Assembly: GCA_965145485.1 (NCBI GenBank) | Contig: CBCTCU010000014.1 | Coordinates: forward strand, 1 to 57,050 | DNA from: CABQCM01 sp965145485 | GTDB taxonomy: Bacteria > Bacillota > Clostridia > Oscillospirales > Acutalibacteraceae | Length of the DNA stretch: 57,050 nucleotides | Reading direction: 5' to 3' | In this document: positions 44,452-53,670 of the stretch, piece by piece | Numbering within the stretch: the first letter of the stretch is position 1 | Layout: each line of letters starts with the position of its first letter | Program-made: the position numbers and the translations under genes | Notes under the pieces: model-generated | Database searches by the model: none | Seen by the model: the letters and a program-made list of their open reading frames with translations, nothing else | Told to the model about the DNA's origin: nothing

Positions 44452-45480
44452 TTACTTGGTGCTTTGCGCTTTTTTCAGCCCAAAACGCCGCTTGCCGCCC
44501 TCACCGCCCCGGGCGATGCGGTCAAAGAGCACCGAGATAATGACCACGATGCCGATGACGATGTTTCGCAGCGCCGCGGGCGCTCCGGCAAACTGTAGCC
44601 CGTTTTGGAGCACGCCCCAGATAAAAGCGCCCACCACCGTGCCAAACAGGATGCCCTGCCCGCCCATGGTGCTGACGCCGCCGATGACCGAAGCCGCCAC
44701 GGCGTTGAGCTCATAGCCGTTGCCTGCGTCCATGTTGCCCATGCCGCTCTGGGCGGTGAGAATCAATCCGACTATCCCCGCGAGCAGGGAGCTGAACACA
44801 TACACCTTGGTTTCAGCCAGCACCACGTTCACACCGGACAGCTTTGCCGCCTCGTAGTTGCTGCCAATGGCGTAGGTGTGGCGGCCGGTACGGGTGCGCG
44901 AGAGCAGAAAGTTAAAGATCAGAAAGATCACCAGACAGATCCAGATGGGGGTGTAGATTTTCAAAAAACTGCCGTAGTAGAAAAAGTTTTGAAAACCCTC
45001 CTGGCCGATGCTGTCGGTGTTGCGGTTGTTGTTGACCAGTTGGGCGATGCCGCGTGCGATAATCATGGTGCCGAGAGTGGCGATGAAGGCGGGCAGCTTG
45101 GCCTTGGCGATGAGCAGGCCGTTGATCAGGCCGATGATGCAGCAGGCCAGCAGGGTAATGAGGGTGGCCAGCCAGGGGTTCATGTGGGCGGCCGACATCA
45201 GCGTGGCCGATATCATGCAGGACATGCCGGCTACCGACCCGATCGACAGATCAATGCCGGCCGTGATGAGCACATAGGACTGCCCGATGCCGATAATGAG
45301 GATGGGCACCACCTGACGCAGCAGGTTGGTCATGTTGCTGGCCCCCCAGAAGGAGGGGTTGAGCAGGCCGAATACAATGACCATGACGAAGAGCGCCACA
45401 GTGACCGACACCACCTGCCCCACGCCTCGTCGGGAGAGCAGGGACCGTATGCCGGTGCCCGGGCGGTTTGAGTTTGACAT
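44452..45480 (-). CDS. Sugar ABC transporter permease (RbsC-like)
   Basis: A 342-aa permease of the RbsC/XylH/MglC family with about ten membrane segments. VLITAGIDLSIGSVAGM is the family signature, and NAVAASVIGGVSTMGGQG marks the conserved cytoplasmic loop. It lies between the ATPase and the substrate-binding protein genes on the minus strand. Confidence 0.93.
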   Translation of the reverse strand: MSNSNRPGTGIRSLLSRRGVGQVVSVTVALFVMVIVFGLLNPSFWGASNMTNLLRQVVPILIIGIGQSYVLITAGIDLSIGSVAGMSCMISATLMSAAHMNPWLATLITLLACCIIGLINGLLIAKAKLPAFIATLGTMIIARGIAQLVNNNRNTDSIGQEGFQNFFYYGSFLKIYTPIWICLVIFLIFNFLLSRTRTGRHTYAIGSNYEAAKLSGVNVVLAETKVYVFSSLLAGIVGLILTAQSGMGNMDAGNGYELNAVAASVIGGVSTMGGQGILFGTVVGAFIWGVLQNGLQFAGAPAALRNIVIGIVVIISVLFDRIARGGEGGKRRFGLKKAQSTK

Positions 45481-45563
45481 GAAGCTTCATCCTTTCCAAA
45501 GATGAGATCGTTCGCCTTGTATGGCCGGTTACAGGGTGCGGCACAAAAGGTGGATCGTATGGT

Positions 45564-47060
45564 TTAGGTTTGATCGTATTTGGTGGCGCAGGCCATGATT
45601 TTTTCCTGTGTGGCCTCGCTTTGTGGGAAGTCGCCGGTAATGCGGCCATTGCACATGACCAGGATACGGTCGGACATCCCAAGCACCTCCGGCAGCTCGG
45701 AGGAGACAAACAAAACTCCCATCCCCTCCTGCTTGAGCCGGTTCATAATGTTGTATATTTCCACTTTGGCCGCCACGTCGATGCCGCGGGTGGGTTCGTC
45801 AAAAATGACCACCCTCGCATCGCGCATCAGCCATTTCCCCACGACGATTTTCTGCTGGTTTCCGCCCGACAGGTTTTTGGCAAGCTGTTGGTCGGAAGGG
45901 GTCTTGATGCGCAGCTCGTCGATGGCTTTCTGGCTCAGCCCGGCTTCCTTGCGCCGGTTGACGACGCCAAGCGGCCCGCACAGATGATCCAGGTTGGCCA
46001 GAGCAATGTTTTCCCGTATGGAGAGGTTGACGCACAGCCCCTCCCGCTTGCGGTCCTCGGGTGCGCAGACGATTCCGCTTTTTATCGAGCGGATTGGGGT
46101 GCCTGTGTTCACCGCTTTTCCATCCAGCCGGATTTCGCCATAGTCGATGGGAGCGGCGCCCGACAGGCAGCGCACCATCTCGGTTCGTCCTGCGCCCATC
46201 AAGCCGGCAATACCGATGATCTCCCCTTCAAAGAGGTCAAAGTTGACCCCCTTGACTTCCTCTCCGGCCGACAGGTTGCGTACCGACAGGATTTTTCTGC
46301 CTCGCTTTGAGGGGATGCGCGGGTATTTTTCTTTGATTTCGCGCCCGACCATGAGCGAAATGATTTCCGCGATGGAGGTGTCGGCAAAATTTTTGGTGAC
46401 GACGTATTGTCCGTCGCGAAACACCGTGATGCGGTCGGTAATGTGCGCGAGCTCTTCCAGCCGGTGAGAGATATAGACGATGCCGTGCCCCGACGCCTTG
46501 AGCTCCCCGATGATGCGGAACAAATCGTTGATTTCGCGGTCGGTCAATGCCGAGGTGGGCTCATCCATAATCAGGATTTTGGCGTCGATCGACAGCGCTT
46601 TGGCGATTTCGACCATCTGCTGTTTGGATACGGTCAGCCTTCCGACGACGGTATTGGGGTCAATGTCCAAATGCAGGCGTTGTAGGATCTCGGAGGCCAT
46701 CCGGTTGAGTTCGCGGCGGGATAGAATCCCCATTTTGGCCGGCTCCCGTCCCAAAAACATGTTTTCCGCCACCGTCAGATGCGAGCACATGTTCAGCTCC
46801 TGGTGAATGATGGCGATGCCTAATTCCTGTGCCCTTTTTGGTGTCAGGTTCCCAACCGGTTCGCCGCGAACCAGGTATTCCCCCGTGTCGCGCTGATAGA
46901 TTCCGGCGATAATTTTCATGAGGGTCGACTTGCCCGCGCCGTTTTCCCCCAGCAGCGCGTGCACCTCGCCCGGCCTTAAATCAAAGGATACGTTGTCCAG
47001 CGCCTTGACCCCCGGAAAGGATTTGGAGATGCCGGTCAGCCGGATGAGATCGTGAGCCAT
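45564..47060 (-). CDS. Sugar ABC transporter ATP-binding protein (RbsA-like, two ATPase domains)
   Basis: A 498-aa protein with two nucleotide-binding domains. The first has Walker A GENGAGKS and Walker B ILIMDEPTSAL. The second has GLMGAGRTEM and LSGGNQQKIVVGKWL with VIFDEPTRGID. This is the usual RbsA/XylG/MglA pattern. It energises the RbsC-like permease. The ATG at 47060 has AAGGAGG upstream. A palindrome TGTCC-AA-GGACA lies 48 nt further upstream. Confidence 0.94.
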   Translation of the reverse strand: MAHDLIRLTGISKSFPGVKALDNVSFDLRPGEVHALLGENGAGKSTLMKIIAGIYQRDTGEYLVRGEPVGNLTPKRAQELGIAIIHQELNMCSHLTVAENMFLGREPAKMGILSRRELNRMASEILQRLHLDIDPNTVVGRLTVSKQQMVEIAKALSIDAKILIMDEPTSALTDREINDLFRIIGELKASGHGIVYISHRLEELAHITDRITVFRDGQYVVTKNFADTSIAEIISLMVGREIKEKYPRIPSKRGRKILSVRNLSAGEEVKGVNFDLFEGEIIGIAGLMGAGRTEMVRCLSGAAPIDYGEIRLDGKAVNTGTPIRSIKSGIVCAPEDRKREGLCVNLSIRENIALANLDHLCGPLGVVNRRKEAGLSQKAIDELRIKTPSDQQLAKNLSGGNQQKIVVGKWLMRDARVVIFDEPTRGIDVAAKVEIYNIMNRLKQEGMGVLFVSSELPEVLGMSDRILVMCNGRITGDFPQSEATQEKIMACATKYDQT

Positions 47061-47498
47061 TCCCTCGCCTCCTTGCTTTGTAAAATAAAACATTGCTAGT
47101 ATCCGCATGTCCAAGGACAATATACCAGTGCATTGTATGGTTTCGCTGCCTTACTTTGACAACGGGGCAAAAGCGGGCGCTTGATTTTTTGCGATGGATT
47201 CGGTACAATAATAATACTTTCGCCGTTTTGTCCCGCTGTGTCGATTTGCTTTGGAAAAACGATGGTCTCAATGGTTTGCGATGGCTGCCAATCATGAACC
47301 GCATTCGCACTCTGTGCTGATCTTCCACATCGGCGCGATGTGGAAGTATTTGGAATACAACGCAACGAGAGGCTTTCGCAAAATGAAAATTGCAGACGAT
47401 ACAGGCTTTCCTTTTGGGATCGCTGGCGACGACGGATCGGCCGGTGATGCCACGCGGCGTTTCCGATTTGTACTTTTAACATAAACGGGGGATATGCT
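47061..47498. promoter_or_regulatory. Divergent region of the sugar ABC operon and CGGC protein
   Basis: A perfect palindrome TGTCC-AA-GGACA (47108-47119) lies upstream of the ABC operon. On the plus strand TTGATT (47181-47186), a 17-bp spacer and TACAAT (47204-47209) form a promoter for the CGGC gene. Its 280-nt leader contains a perfect 11-bp hairpin (47322-47332 with 47336-47346). Confidence 0.5.
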
Positions 47499-47831
47499 AT
47501 GAAACTAGGAATTATTCGCTGCATGCAGACCGAGGATTTTTGCCCGGGTACCGGATGCTTTCGGGCCATTCGGGAAAAGGCAGGCGCTTTTGCTGACGCC
47601 GGGGATGCGATTGAAATCATTGGGTTCATCAACTGCGGCGGTTGCCCGGCAAAGAAAAGCGTGCTTCGTGCCAGGGAGCTGGTCCGGCGCGGGGCGGATA
47701 CGATTGCCTTTGCCTCCTGCATACAAAAGGGAACGCCCATTGGATATCCCTGCCCGTTTGCCAAAAAGATGAAGGAATTGATTGCCAAGGATTTGGGGGA
47801 GGATATTACCTTCCTTGATTTTACACACTAG
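47499..47831 (+). CDS. CGGC-domain protein, possibly redox/metal-related
   Basis: A 110-aa protein with Cys-rich opening IIRCMQTEDFCPGTGCF and the motif NCGGCPAKK, then FASCIQKGTPIGYPCP. This is the pattern of the small CGGC family, probably metal-binding. Function is not established. The ATG at 47499 is preceded by GGGGGAT. It has a long leader with a strong hairpin. Confidence 0.85.
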   Translation: MKLGIIRCMQTEDFCPGTGCFRAIREKAGAFADAGDAIEIIGFINCGGCPAKKSVLRARELVRRGADTIAFASCIQKGTPIGYPCPFAKKMKELIAKDLGEDITFLDFTH

Positions 47832-48164
47832 CCCCATGCTCTTGGCCGCTGCAGACCGTACAAGCTTCTGCGGTATTTTGTTGTGCCCCGCGTTCCCGAT
47901 CGTATCGGAAAAATCTGGCGGTATGCCCTTGATCCGGCCATGAGCGCAGGCGGGAAGGGGGATACCCTGTTTGGGCTTTGTCTGTGGCGGTAGGAGCGAC
48001 AAAGACGAAACATTCGCGCCATGCGATATGCGATAAAGGGGCATGCCCTTGCCGTTGCGGATAAGGGTATTTTGATCCGTTGCGCTAAGCCGATAACGTA
48101 TTTCTACAGACCGAAAGGCAGCTGGATCAAAGCATAACCAATTTTTCATGGAGAGAAACATCCT
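47832..48164 (+). other. Intergenic region upstream of the MATE gene
   Basis: No gene, repeat or convincing promoter is visible in about 330 nt. Confidence 0.35.
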
Positions 48165-49526
48165 ATGTACCGGGATCTGACCCAGGGACCGATTATCAAA
48201 ACCATTTTGCTGTTTGTCCTGCCAATGATGGCCGGCAATCTACTGCAGCAATGCTATAATATTGCCGACACGCTGATCGTCGGCCGCTTTCTCGGCAGCG
48301 ACGCCCTCGCGGCGGTCGGGTCGGCCTATACCCTTATGACCTTTCTCACGTCGGTCATCCTTGGGCTTTGCATGGGCTCGGGGGCGGTTTTTGCCATCTA
48401 TGAGGGCAAAGGGGATATCGCCCGCCTCAGGCAGGCGATGCTGCATGCGTTTGGGCTGATTCTCGTCATCACGGCGGTGCTGAATGTCGCGGTGTATCTG
48501 CTGATCGATCCCATCCTGTCCTTCCAGAATGTGCCTGGCGAGGTTTACGGCCTGATGCGGGAATACCTGTGGATCATCTTTTCGGGTATCGGCGCGACCT
48601 TTTTGTATAATTTCTTTGCCTGCCTGCTGCGTGCGATGGGGAATTCATCGGCGCCGCTGATCTTTCTTGCCCTTTCGGCGCTTCTGAACGTTGCGCTCGA
48701 TCTGGTGTTTGTCCTGGTGTTCCCCTGGGGCGTAGGGGGCGCGGCTGCCGCAACGGTGATCGCGCAGTTCGTCTCGGGAGTTGGCGTCGCCGTTTATACG
48801 TTGGTACGGTGCAAAAAGCTGCGGCCCTCGCGCCGCGATTTTCGCTGGAGCGGCGGCATCCTGCGCGAGATATCCAGTTTGTCCATCCTCACCTGTGTGC
48901 AGCAGTCGATTATGAATTTCGGCATTCTGCTCGTACAGGGCCTGGTCAATAGCTTTGGGCCGGTTGTCATGGCGGCCTTTGCCGCCGCGGTGAAAATCGA
49001 TTCCTTTGCCTACATGCCGGTGCAGGATTTTGGCAACGCCTTTTCCACGTTTGTGGCGCAAAATTATGGGGCGGGCAAAGAGCAGCGCATTCGCGTCGGC
49101 ATCAAACGGTCGGTGCAGTTGACCTTTCTTTTTTGCGCCTTGGTTTCGGCGGTGGTGGTGATTTTCGCCAGGCCGCTGATGACGCTTTTTGTCCAGCCGC
49201 AGGAGACCGAAATACTGGCGGTTGGCGTGGGATACTTGCGCATTGTGGGCCTGTTTTATTTTGGGATCGGATGCCTGTTTTTGCTTTACGGCCTGTTCCG
49301 GGCGGTCAAAAAGCCGGGCGTTTCGGTGGTGCTTACGGTGGTTTCGCTGGGCACCCGGGTCGCTGTGGCTTATCTGCTTTCGCGTTTTGTGGGTGTGACC
49401 GGGATATGGGCCTCCATCCCCATCGGGTGGATTCTGGCGGATATCGTAGGGGTGCTGTACTACCGCTGGTATCGAAAGAATGGGATGCTCCCGGGCGACG
49501 AAATTAGGGGAACACGCCGGGCCTGA
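48165..49526 (+). CDS. MATE-family efflux transporter
   Basis: A 453-aa protein with about twelve membrane segments in two halves, typical of the MATE (DinF/NorM) family. The opening LTQGPIIKTILLFVLPMMAGN and the NIADTLIVGRFLGSDALAAVG motif are characteristic. It exports drugs or metabolites using sodium or proton gradients; the substrate is unknown. The ATG at 48165 has GGAGAG upstream. The last two codons and stop lie inside the first copy of a tandem duplication. Confidence 0.93.
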   Translation: MYRDLTQGPIIKTILLFVLPMMAGNLLQQCYNIADTLIVGRFLGSDALAAVGSAYTLMTFLTSVILGLCMGSGAVFAIYEGKGDIARLRQAMLHAFGLILVITAVLNVAVYLLIDPILSFQNVPGEVYGLMREYLWIIFSGIGATFLYNFFACLLRAMGNSSAPLIFLALSALLNVALDLVFVLVFPWGVGGAAAATVIAQFVSGVGVAVYTLVRCKKLRPSRRDFRWSGGILREISSLSILTCVQQSIMNFGILLVQGLVNSFGPVVMAAFAAAVKIDSFAYMPVQDFGNAFSTFVAQNYGAGKEQRIRVGIKRSVQLTFLFCALVSAVVVIFARPLMTLFVQPQETEILAVGVGYLRIVGLFYFGIGCLFLLYGLFRAVKKPGVSVVLTVVSLGTRVAVAYLLSRFVGVTGIWASIPIGWILADIVGVLYYRWYRKNGMLPGDEIRGTRRA

Positions 49527-49836
49527 GCGTCCGGCGCGCCGCCTGGGATGAGCGCTTTGCACGATACCCGAGCGCGAACCGTTGCTGCGCGCCCATGCCC
49601 GGCTCGTGAAATGGCTCGGCTTTGGGTCATGGGAGAGGGGTTGCCCTGATTCGTCGCAGGAGCGGGGCCGTTGCCGGCCTGAGCGTCCAGCGCGCCGCCC
49701 GGGATGAGCGCTTTGCACGGATACCCGAGCGCGAACCGTTACCGCGCGCCCATGCCCAGCCCATGGAATGACTCAGCTTTGGGTCATGGGAGAGGGTGTG
49801 TCCTGATTCGTCGCAGGAGCAGGGCCGTTGCCGGCC
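49521..49836. repeat. 156-bp tandem direct repeat (two copies)
   Basis: Copy 1 spans 49521-49676 and copy 2 about 49677-49836. They share long identical blocks such as GATGAGCGCTTTGCACG, CGCGCCCATGCCC and TTTGGGTCATGGGAGAGG, with scattered changes. The start of copy 1 overlaps the end of the MATE gene. Hairpin potential (CCCATG/CATGGG) is present in copy 2. No open frame of protein-like character is seen. Confidence 0.85.
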
Positions 49837-49896
49837 GATCCCGTCGACATGGGTCAGCCCGCAACGTCTACTATACTGGAATCGGAGGAGGTCTGT

Positions 49897-50349
49897 ATGA
49901 TAATCGAGCCGGTTTCTGACCATAAAAAGCGCTATCTCGACCTGCTTTTGTTGGCCGATGAGCAGGAAGACATGATTGACCGCTATCTGGAGAGGGGAGA
50001 GATGTTTGTTTTGCGCGCCGAGGGGGTGGCCCGAACGGTTTGTGTGGTGACCGCCGAGGGGGAAGGAATCTACGAGATCAAGAATCTGGCAACCCACCCG
50101 GCTTGGCAGAGGCGGGGCTACGGGCGCGCGATGATCGACTATGTTTGCAGGCGGTATCGCGGCGCGGGCCGCGTCCTGCTGGTGGGCACAGGGGATAGCC
50201 CTCTCACCCTGCCCTTTTATCAGCGCTGCGGCTTTGTCTTTTCCCACCGCCTGCCCGGCTTTTATACCGAGCATTACCGCAAGCCCATCTTTGAGGGCGG
50301 CAGGCAGCTGGTCGATATGATATATTTGGTAAAAAGCATTGGGGAGTGA
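49897..50349 (+). CDS. GNAT-family N-acetyltransferase
   Basis: A 150-aa acetyltransferase. The acetyl-CoA-binding stretch is EIKNLATHPAWQRRGYGRAMI, and PFYQRCGFVFSHRLPGFY fits the family C-terminal pattern of the YvbK-like group. The start at 49897 follows GGAGGAGG. It is 93 nt upstream of hemW on the same strand. Acceptor substrate is unknown. Confidence 0.85.
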   Translation: MIIEPVSDHKKRYLDLLLLADEQEDMIDRYLERGEMFVLRAEGVARTVCVVTAEGEGIYEIKNLATHPAWQRRGYGRAMIDYVCRRYRGAGRVLLVGTGDSPLTLPFYQRCGFVFSHRLPGFYTEHYRKPIFEGGRQLVDMIYLVKSIGE

Positions 50350-50441
50350 CGCGGTGGGCCGGCGAATGGCAGCGTACGCAGTGCACCCCGCACGCGCCTG
50401 CCCGGGTCGGCGCACGGGAATACTGGAAAGGGGGAGCGGCT

Positions 50442-51545
50442 GTGCAAACGATAGGGCTGTATCTGCATCTGCCCTTTTGTGATGGGAAATGCCCGTATTG
50501 TGATTTTTATTCCTTTTCCCCGTCCGGGGATGATATGGATCGGTATGCCGACGCGCTCGAGCGGGAAATGGCCGCTTGGGCGCAGCGGATCGACCGGCGC
50601 GCGCACAGCCTTTTTCTGGGCGGGGGTACCCCGACCCTGCTGGGGGAGCAGCGGCTTGGGCGAATCCTTCGTTCGGCGCGCGACCTGTTTTTGACCGAGG
50701 ATGCTGAAATTACCTGCGAGGCCAATCCTCGCTCGAGTATGGATAGTTTGCTGCAAACGCTGGCAGAGGCAGGGGTGAACCGGATTTCCTTTGGGCTGCA
50801 ATCGGCCAACGACGACGAGCTCCTCCTGCTGGGGCGCAGGCATACGGCCGAGCAGGCCCGTCGCGCCGTTGAGGCGGCGAGGCGAGCGGGCATCGATAAC
50901 CTGTCGCTCGACCTCATGCTCTGCCTGCCGGGGCAGACGGCCGATAAGGTGGCGCGCTCGATCGATTTTTGCCTTTCGCTGGATGCCCCCCATGTGTCGG
51001 CCTATATCCTGAAGGTGGAGCCGGGGACTCCCTTTGCCCGGCAGGGGATGGAGGCCAGGATGCCGGATGAGGAGCTTCAGCGTGACTTGTATCTTGAGGC
51101 TTGCCGCCGGCTGGAGGAAGCGGGGCTTGCGCAGTACGAGATTTCCAATTTCGCCCGCCCCGGCTATGCATGCCGCCACAATTTGACCTACTGGGACGAC
51201 AGGGAATATCTTGGCCTGGGGGCCGGGGCCCATTCCTTCCTGAATGGGAAGCGCTTTTACTATCCTTGCGACGCGGCCGGCTTTTGCGCGGGAATGCAGC
51301 CGGTCGACGATGGGGCGGGGGGCGATTTTGCCGAATATGCCATGCTGCGCCTGCGCCTGCGGGAAGGGCTGACCGAGCGGGGGGTAAAGGCCCGCTTTGG
51401 CCACCCAATCCCTGTCCCTCTGCGCGAAAAAGCCGGCCCTTTGGTCCGGGCCGGCCTGGTGGAAGCCACAGCAGAAGGCGTTCGCTTGACGCGCGAGGGC
51501 TTTCTGGTTTCCAACGCGGTGCTGGGGTGCCTTTTGACCAATTAA
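50442..51545 (+). CDS. hemW: Radical SAM protein HemW (coproporphyrinogen-oxidase-like heme chaperone)
   Basis: A 367-aa radical SAM enzyme. Cys13, Cys17 and Cys20 (LHLPFCDGKCPYCDF) form the 4Fe-4S site. GGGTPT, RISFGLQS, YEISNFARPGYACRHN and LTYWDD identify the HemN/HemW group, and length and lack of the N-terminal extension fit HemW, a heme-binding insertion factor. The start is GTG 50442 after AAAGGGGGAG; the open frame to 50346 is less likely. Confidence 0.9.
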   Translation: MQTIGLYLHLPFCDGKCPYCDFYSFSPSGDDMDRYADALEREMAAWAQRIDRRAHSLFLGGGTPTLLGEQRLGRILRSARDLFLTEDAEITCEANPRSSMDSLLQTLAEAGVNRISFGLQSANDDELLLLGRRHTAEQARRAVEAARRAGIDNLSLDLMLCLPGQTADKVARSIDFCLSLDAPHVSAYILKVEPGTPFARQGMEARMPDEELQRDLYLEACRRLEEAGLAQYEISNFARPGYACRHNLTYWDDREYLGLGAGAHSFLNGKRFYYPCDAAGFCAGMQPVDDGAGGDFAEYAMLRLRLREGLTERGVKARFGHPIPVPLREKAGPLVRAGLVEATAEGVRLTREGFLVSNAVLGCLLTN

Positions 51546-51702
51546 CGTGCCTCCATGGGTTGGTCAAAGCGCGCGGGCAGACGCATTTTCGCATGCGTCT
51601 ATTATGGGTACAAACACAACGGCGCCTGCCCTCGATGGGCTTGTTACCGACTTCGACTTGCCTTTCAAGAGGCGCTAAATTACCTCATGCATGGGTAGAT
51701 AT

Positions 51703-51745
51703 GCAAAAAAACAGCCCGGGGCGGATAACCCTGGGCTGTTTTTCG
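51703..51745. terminator. Bidirectional terminator between hemW and trpB-like genes
   Basis: A stem AACAGCCCGGG with CCTGGGCTGTT (51710-51720 with 51730-51740, one mismatch) is flanked by A7 on the left and T5 on the right. It therefore serves both strands. Confidence 0.85.
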
Positions 51746-51750
51746 TCGTA

Positions 51751-53130
51751 TTATTGAATTCCGGGAAGGCTGGGGATACCGGCGAATCCACGCTCGAGAT
51801 CCTCGTCGGTTGGGATATAGTCGGTCATGGTCCCATTATTGTAGGACATATAAGCCGCAAGGTCAAAATAGCCGGTGCCGGTGAGGCCGAAGAGGATGGT
51901 CTTTTGCTCGCCAGTCTCCTTGCATTTGAGGGCCTCGTCGACCGCCACGCGGATGGCATGGGCCGATTCCGGGGCGGGCAGGATGCCCTCGCAGCGGGCA
52001 AAGCGGGTGGCGGCGTCAAACACCTTGCTCTGCTCGACCGAACGGGCCTCGTCGAGGAAGCCGTCGTGGTAGAGCTGGGACAGGATGGGACTCATCCCAT
52101 GGTAGCGAAGTCCGCCGGCGTGGTTGGCCGAGGGGATAAAGCCGCTGCCGAGGGTGTACATCTTGGCCAGCGGGGTTACCTTGCCGGTGTCGCAGAAGTC
52201 ATAGGCGAATTTGCCCCTTGTCAGCGACGGGCAGGAGGCCGGCTCCACCGCAATGAAGTACGGGGCGTGGCGGCCCTGGAGGCGGTCCTCCATAAAGGGA
52301 GCCATCAGCCCCCCGAGGTTGGAGCCGCCGCCGGCGCAGCCGATGACGATATCGGGGTATTCGTCGATCTTTTCCATGGCCAGCTTGGCTTCCTGGCCGA
52401 TGATGGTCTGGTGCAGCAGTACCTGGTTGAGCACGCTGCCGAGCACATAGCGGGTCCCCTCGCTCGTGACGGCGACCTCGACCGCCTCGGAAATGGCGGT
52501 GCCGAGGCTGCCCGAGTTGTCGGGGGCTTCCTCCAGAATTTTGCGCCCGACGTTGGTGGTGTCGGAGGGGGAGGGGATCACCTCAGCGCCATAGGTCTCC
52601 ATCACCGCCTTGCGGTAGGGCTTTTGCTGGGCCGAGCATTTGACCATGTAAACCTTGAGCTTAAGCCCGAAATAGCCGCAGGCCATGGACAAAGCGGTGC
52701 CCCATTGACCAGCTCCGGTCTCGGTGGTCAGATGGGTCAGGCCCTGCTGCTTGGCATAGTAGGCCTGGGCAATGGCAGAATTGAGCTTGTGGCTTCCCGA
52801 CGTGTTGTTCCCCTCGAATTTATAGTAGATTTTCGCCGGCGTGCCCAGCTCCTTTTCCAGGCAGTAGGCGCGCACGAGGGGAGAGGGGCGGTACATCTTG
52901 TAAAAGTCGATCAGCTCTTCCGGAATCTCAATATAGCGGTCGGTGGTATTGAGCTCCTGCTTGGCCAGCTCGGTACAAAAGACCGGTTCAAGGTCGGCCA
53001 CCGTGACCGGCTGCAGCGTGGCGGGGTTGAGAATAGGGGCGTGGTCGGTCTTCATGTCGGCGCGGACATTATACCACCTGCGCGGGAGCTCTTCTTCGCT
53101 TAAGTAGATCTTGTAGGGGATTTTTTTCAT
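51751..53130 (-). CDS. TrpB-like tryptophan synthase beta chain (TrpB2 type)
   Basis: A 459-aa PLP enzyme. FEGNNTSGSHKLNSA holds the PLP Lys, and CAGGGSNLGGLMAPF binds the phosphate. It has the longer N-terminus of TrpB2-type proteins, which convert indole and serine to tryptophan without a local TrpA. The start MKKIPYK at 53130 has AAAGGA upstream. A tryptophan-specific T-box leader strongly supports a role in tryptophan supply. No other trp gene is nearby, so it may salvage indole. This last point is inference. Confidence 0.93.
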   Translation of the reverse strand: MKKIPYKIYLSEEELPRRWYNVRADMKTDHAPILNPATLQPVTVADLEPVFCTELAKQELNTTDRYIEIPEELIDFYKMYRPSPLVRAYCLEKELGTPAKIYYKFEGNNTSGSHKLNSAIAQAYYAKQQGLTHLTTETGAGQWGTALSMACGYFGLKLKVYMVKCSAQQKPYRKAVMETYGAEVIPSPSDTTNVGRKILEEAPDNSGSLGTAISEAVEVAVTSEGTRYVLGSVLNQVLLHQTIIGQEAKLAMEKIDEYPDIVIGCAGGGSNLGGLMAPFMEDRLQGRHAPYFIAVEPASCPSLTRGKFAYDFCDTGKVTPLAKMYTLGSGFIPSANHAGGLRYHGMSPILSQLYHDGFLDEARSVEQSKVFDAATRFARCEGILPAPESAHAIRVAVDEALKCKETGEQKTILFGLTGTGYFDLAAYMSYNNGTMTDYIPTDEDLERGFAGIPSLPGIQ

Positions 53131-53164
53131 GATGACCATTCCTTTCTTGGTGTTTTGAGGGAAT

Positions 53165-53454
53165 AAGGCAACAAAAAAGCCCTTGTCCCTCCATTTTGCA
53201 GGGACAAGAGCCGAAACTCCTGCGGTGCCACCTTGCTTGGCGGTAACATGACCGCCCACCTTATCAGAATGCTGACACATTCCCGCCCTGTAACGGGGGC
53301 TACCGTCCCAAGCTACTGAGCCGATCGGAATCCGCCTTTCACCAGGCCCTCCAAGGTCCATTTGCCGAGCCGCATTTCTGCCGGGATTCCACCATCCCCG
53401 GCTCTCTGAGAGCGCGTAGTCGACGTTATCTCCTTGTCAACGGTTTCTTTTGTT
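53165..53454 (-). promoter_or_regulatory. T-box riboswitch, probable tryptophan specificity
   Basis: Read on the minus strand, the T-box sequence AAGGTGGCACCGCAGGAG (53234-53217) is followed by a terminator (stem CTTGTCCCT with its complement, 53208-53182, and TTTTTT at 53178-53173). Upstream, a Stem I-like region contains AAATGGACC (53363-53355) with TGG as likely specifier codon at 53360-53358. Uncharged tRNA-Trp would favour read-through into the trpB-like gene. Specifier choice is inference. Confidence 0.88.
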
Positions 53455-53460
53455 GGATGT

Positions 53461-53489
53461 ACTATACCATATTCCTCCGGCGATGTCAA
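53461..53489 (-). promoter_or_regulatory. Promoter of the T-box/trpB-like transcript
   Basis: On the minus strand perfect TTGACA (53489-53484), 17-bp spacer, and TATAGT (53466-53461). Confidence 0.85.
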
Positions 53490-53670
53490 GAGGGTTTGCA
53501 GCATTCGCCCGCCGGAAAACCTTACCGTGGGATCCGGCGCGTACAATGCATCGTATGCACACAGCCCGACGGTGGTGACCGGCGGCCGGCACAACGCGCC
53601 GGCCGGAAAGTCAATCGCCCGGCCGGTTCATTCGTGGTATTCCTCCTTTGCTGGCGGTGAGTGGAAAACA
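53490..53670 (-). other. Spacer between the T-box promoter and degV
   Basis: It contains a perfect CGGCCGGC/GCCGGCCG hairpin (53583-53590 with 53598-53605) without a T run. This is a possible degV transcript end. Confidence 0.35.

Noticed and set aside
49521..49836. Tandem repeat as a CRISPR array or insertion-sequence end
   Set aside because: There are only two 156-bp units with no spacer pattern, no terminal inverted repeats and no transposase.
51691..53103. 470-aa plus-strand open frame opposite the trpB-like gene
   Set aside because: Antisense shadow rich in Gly/Ala/Val with no recognisable domain. The minus-strand gene and T-box are clear.
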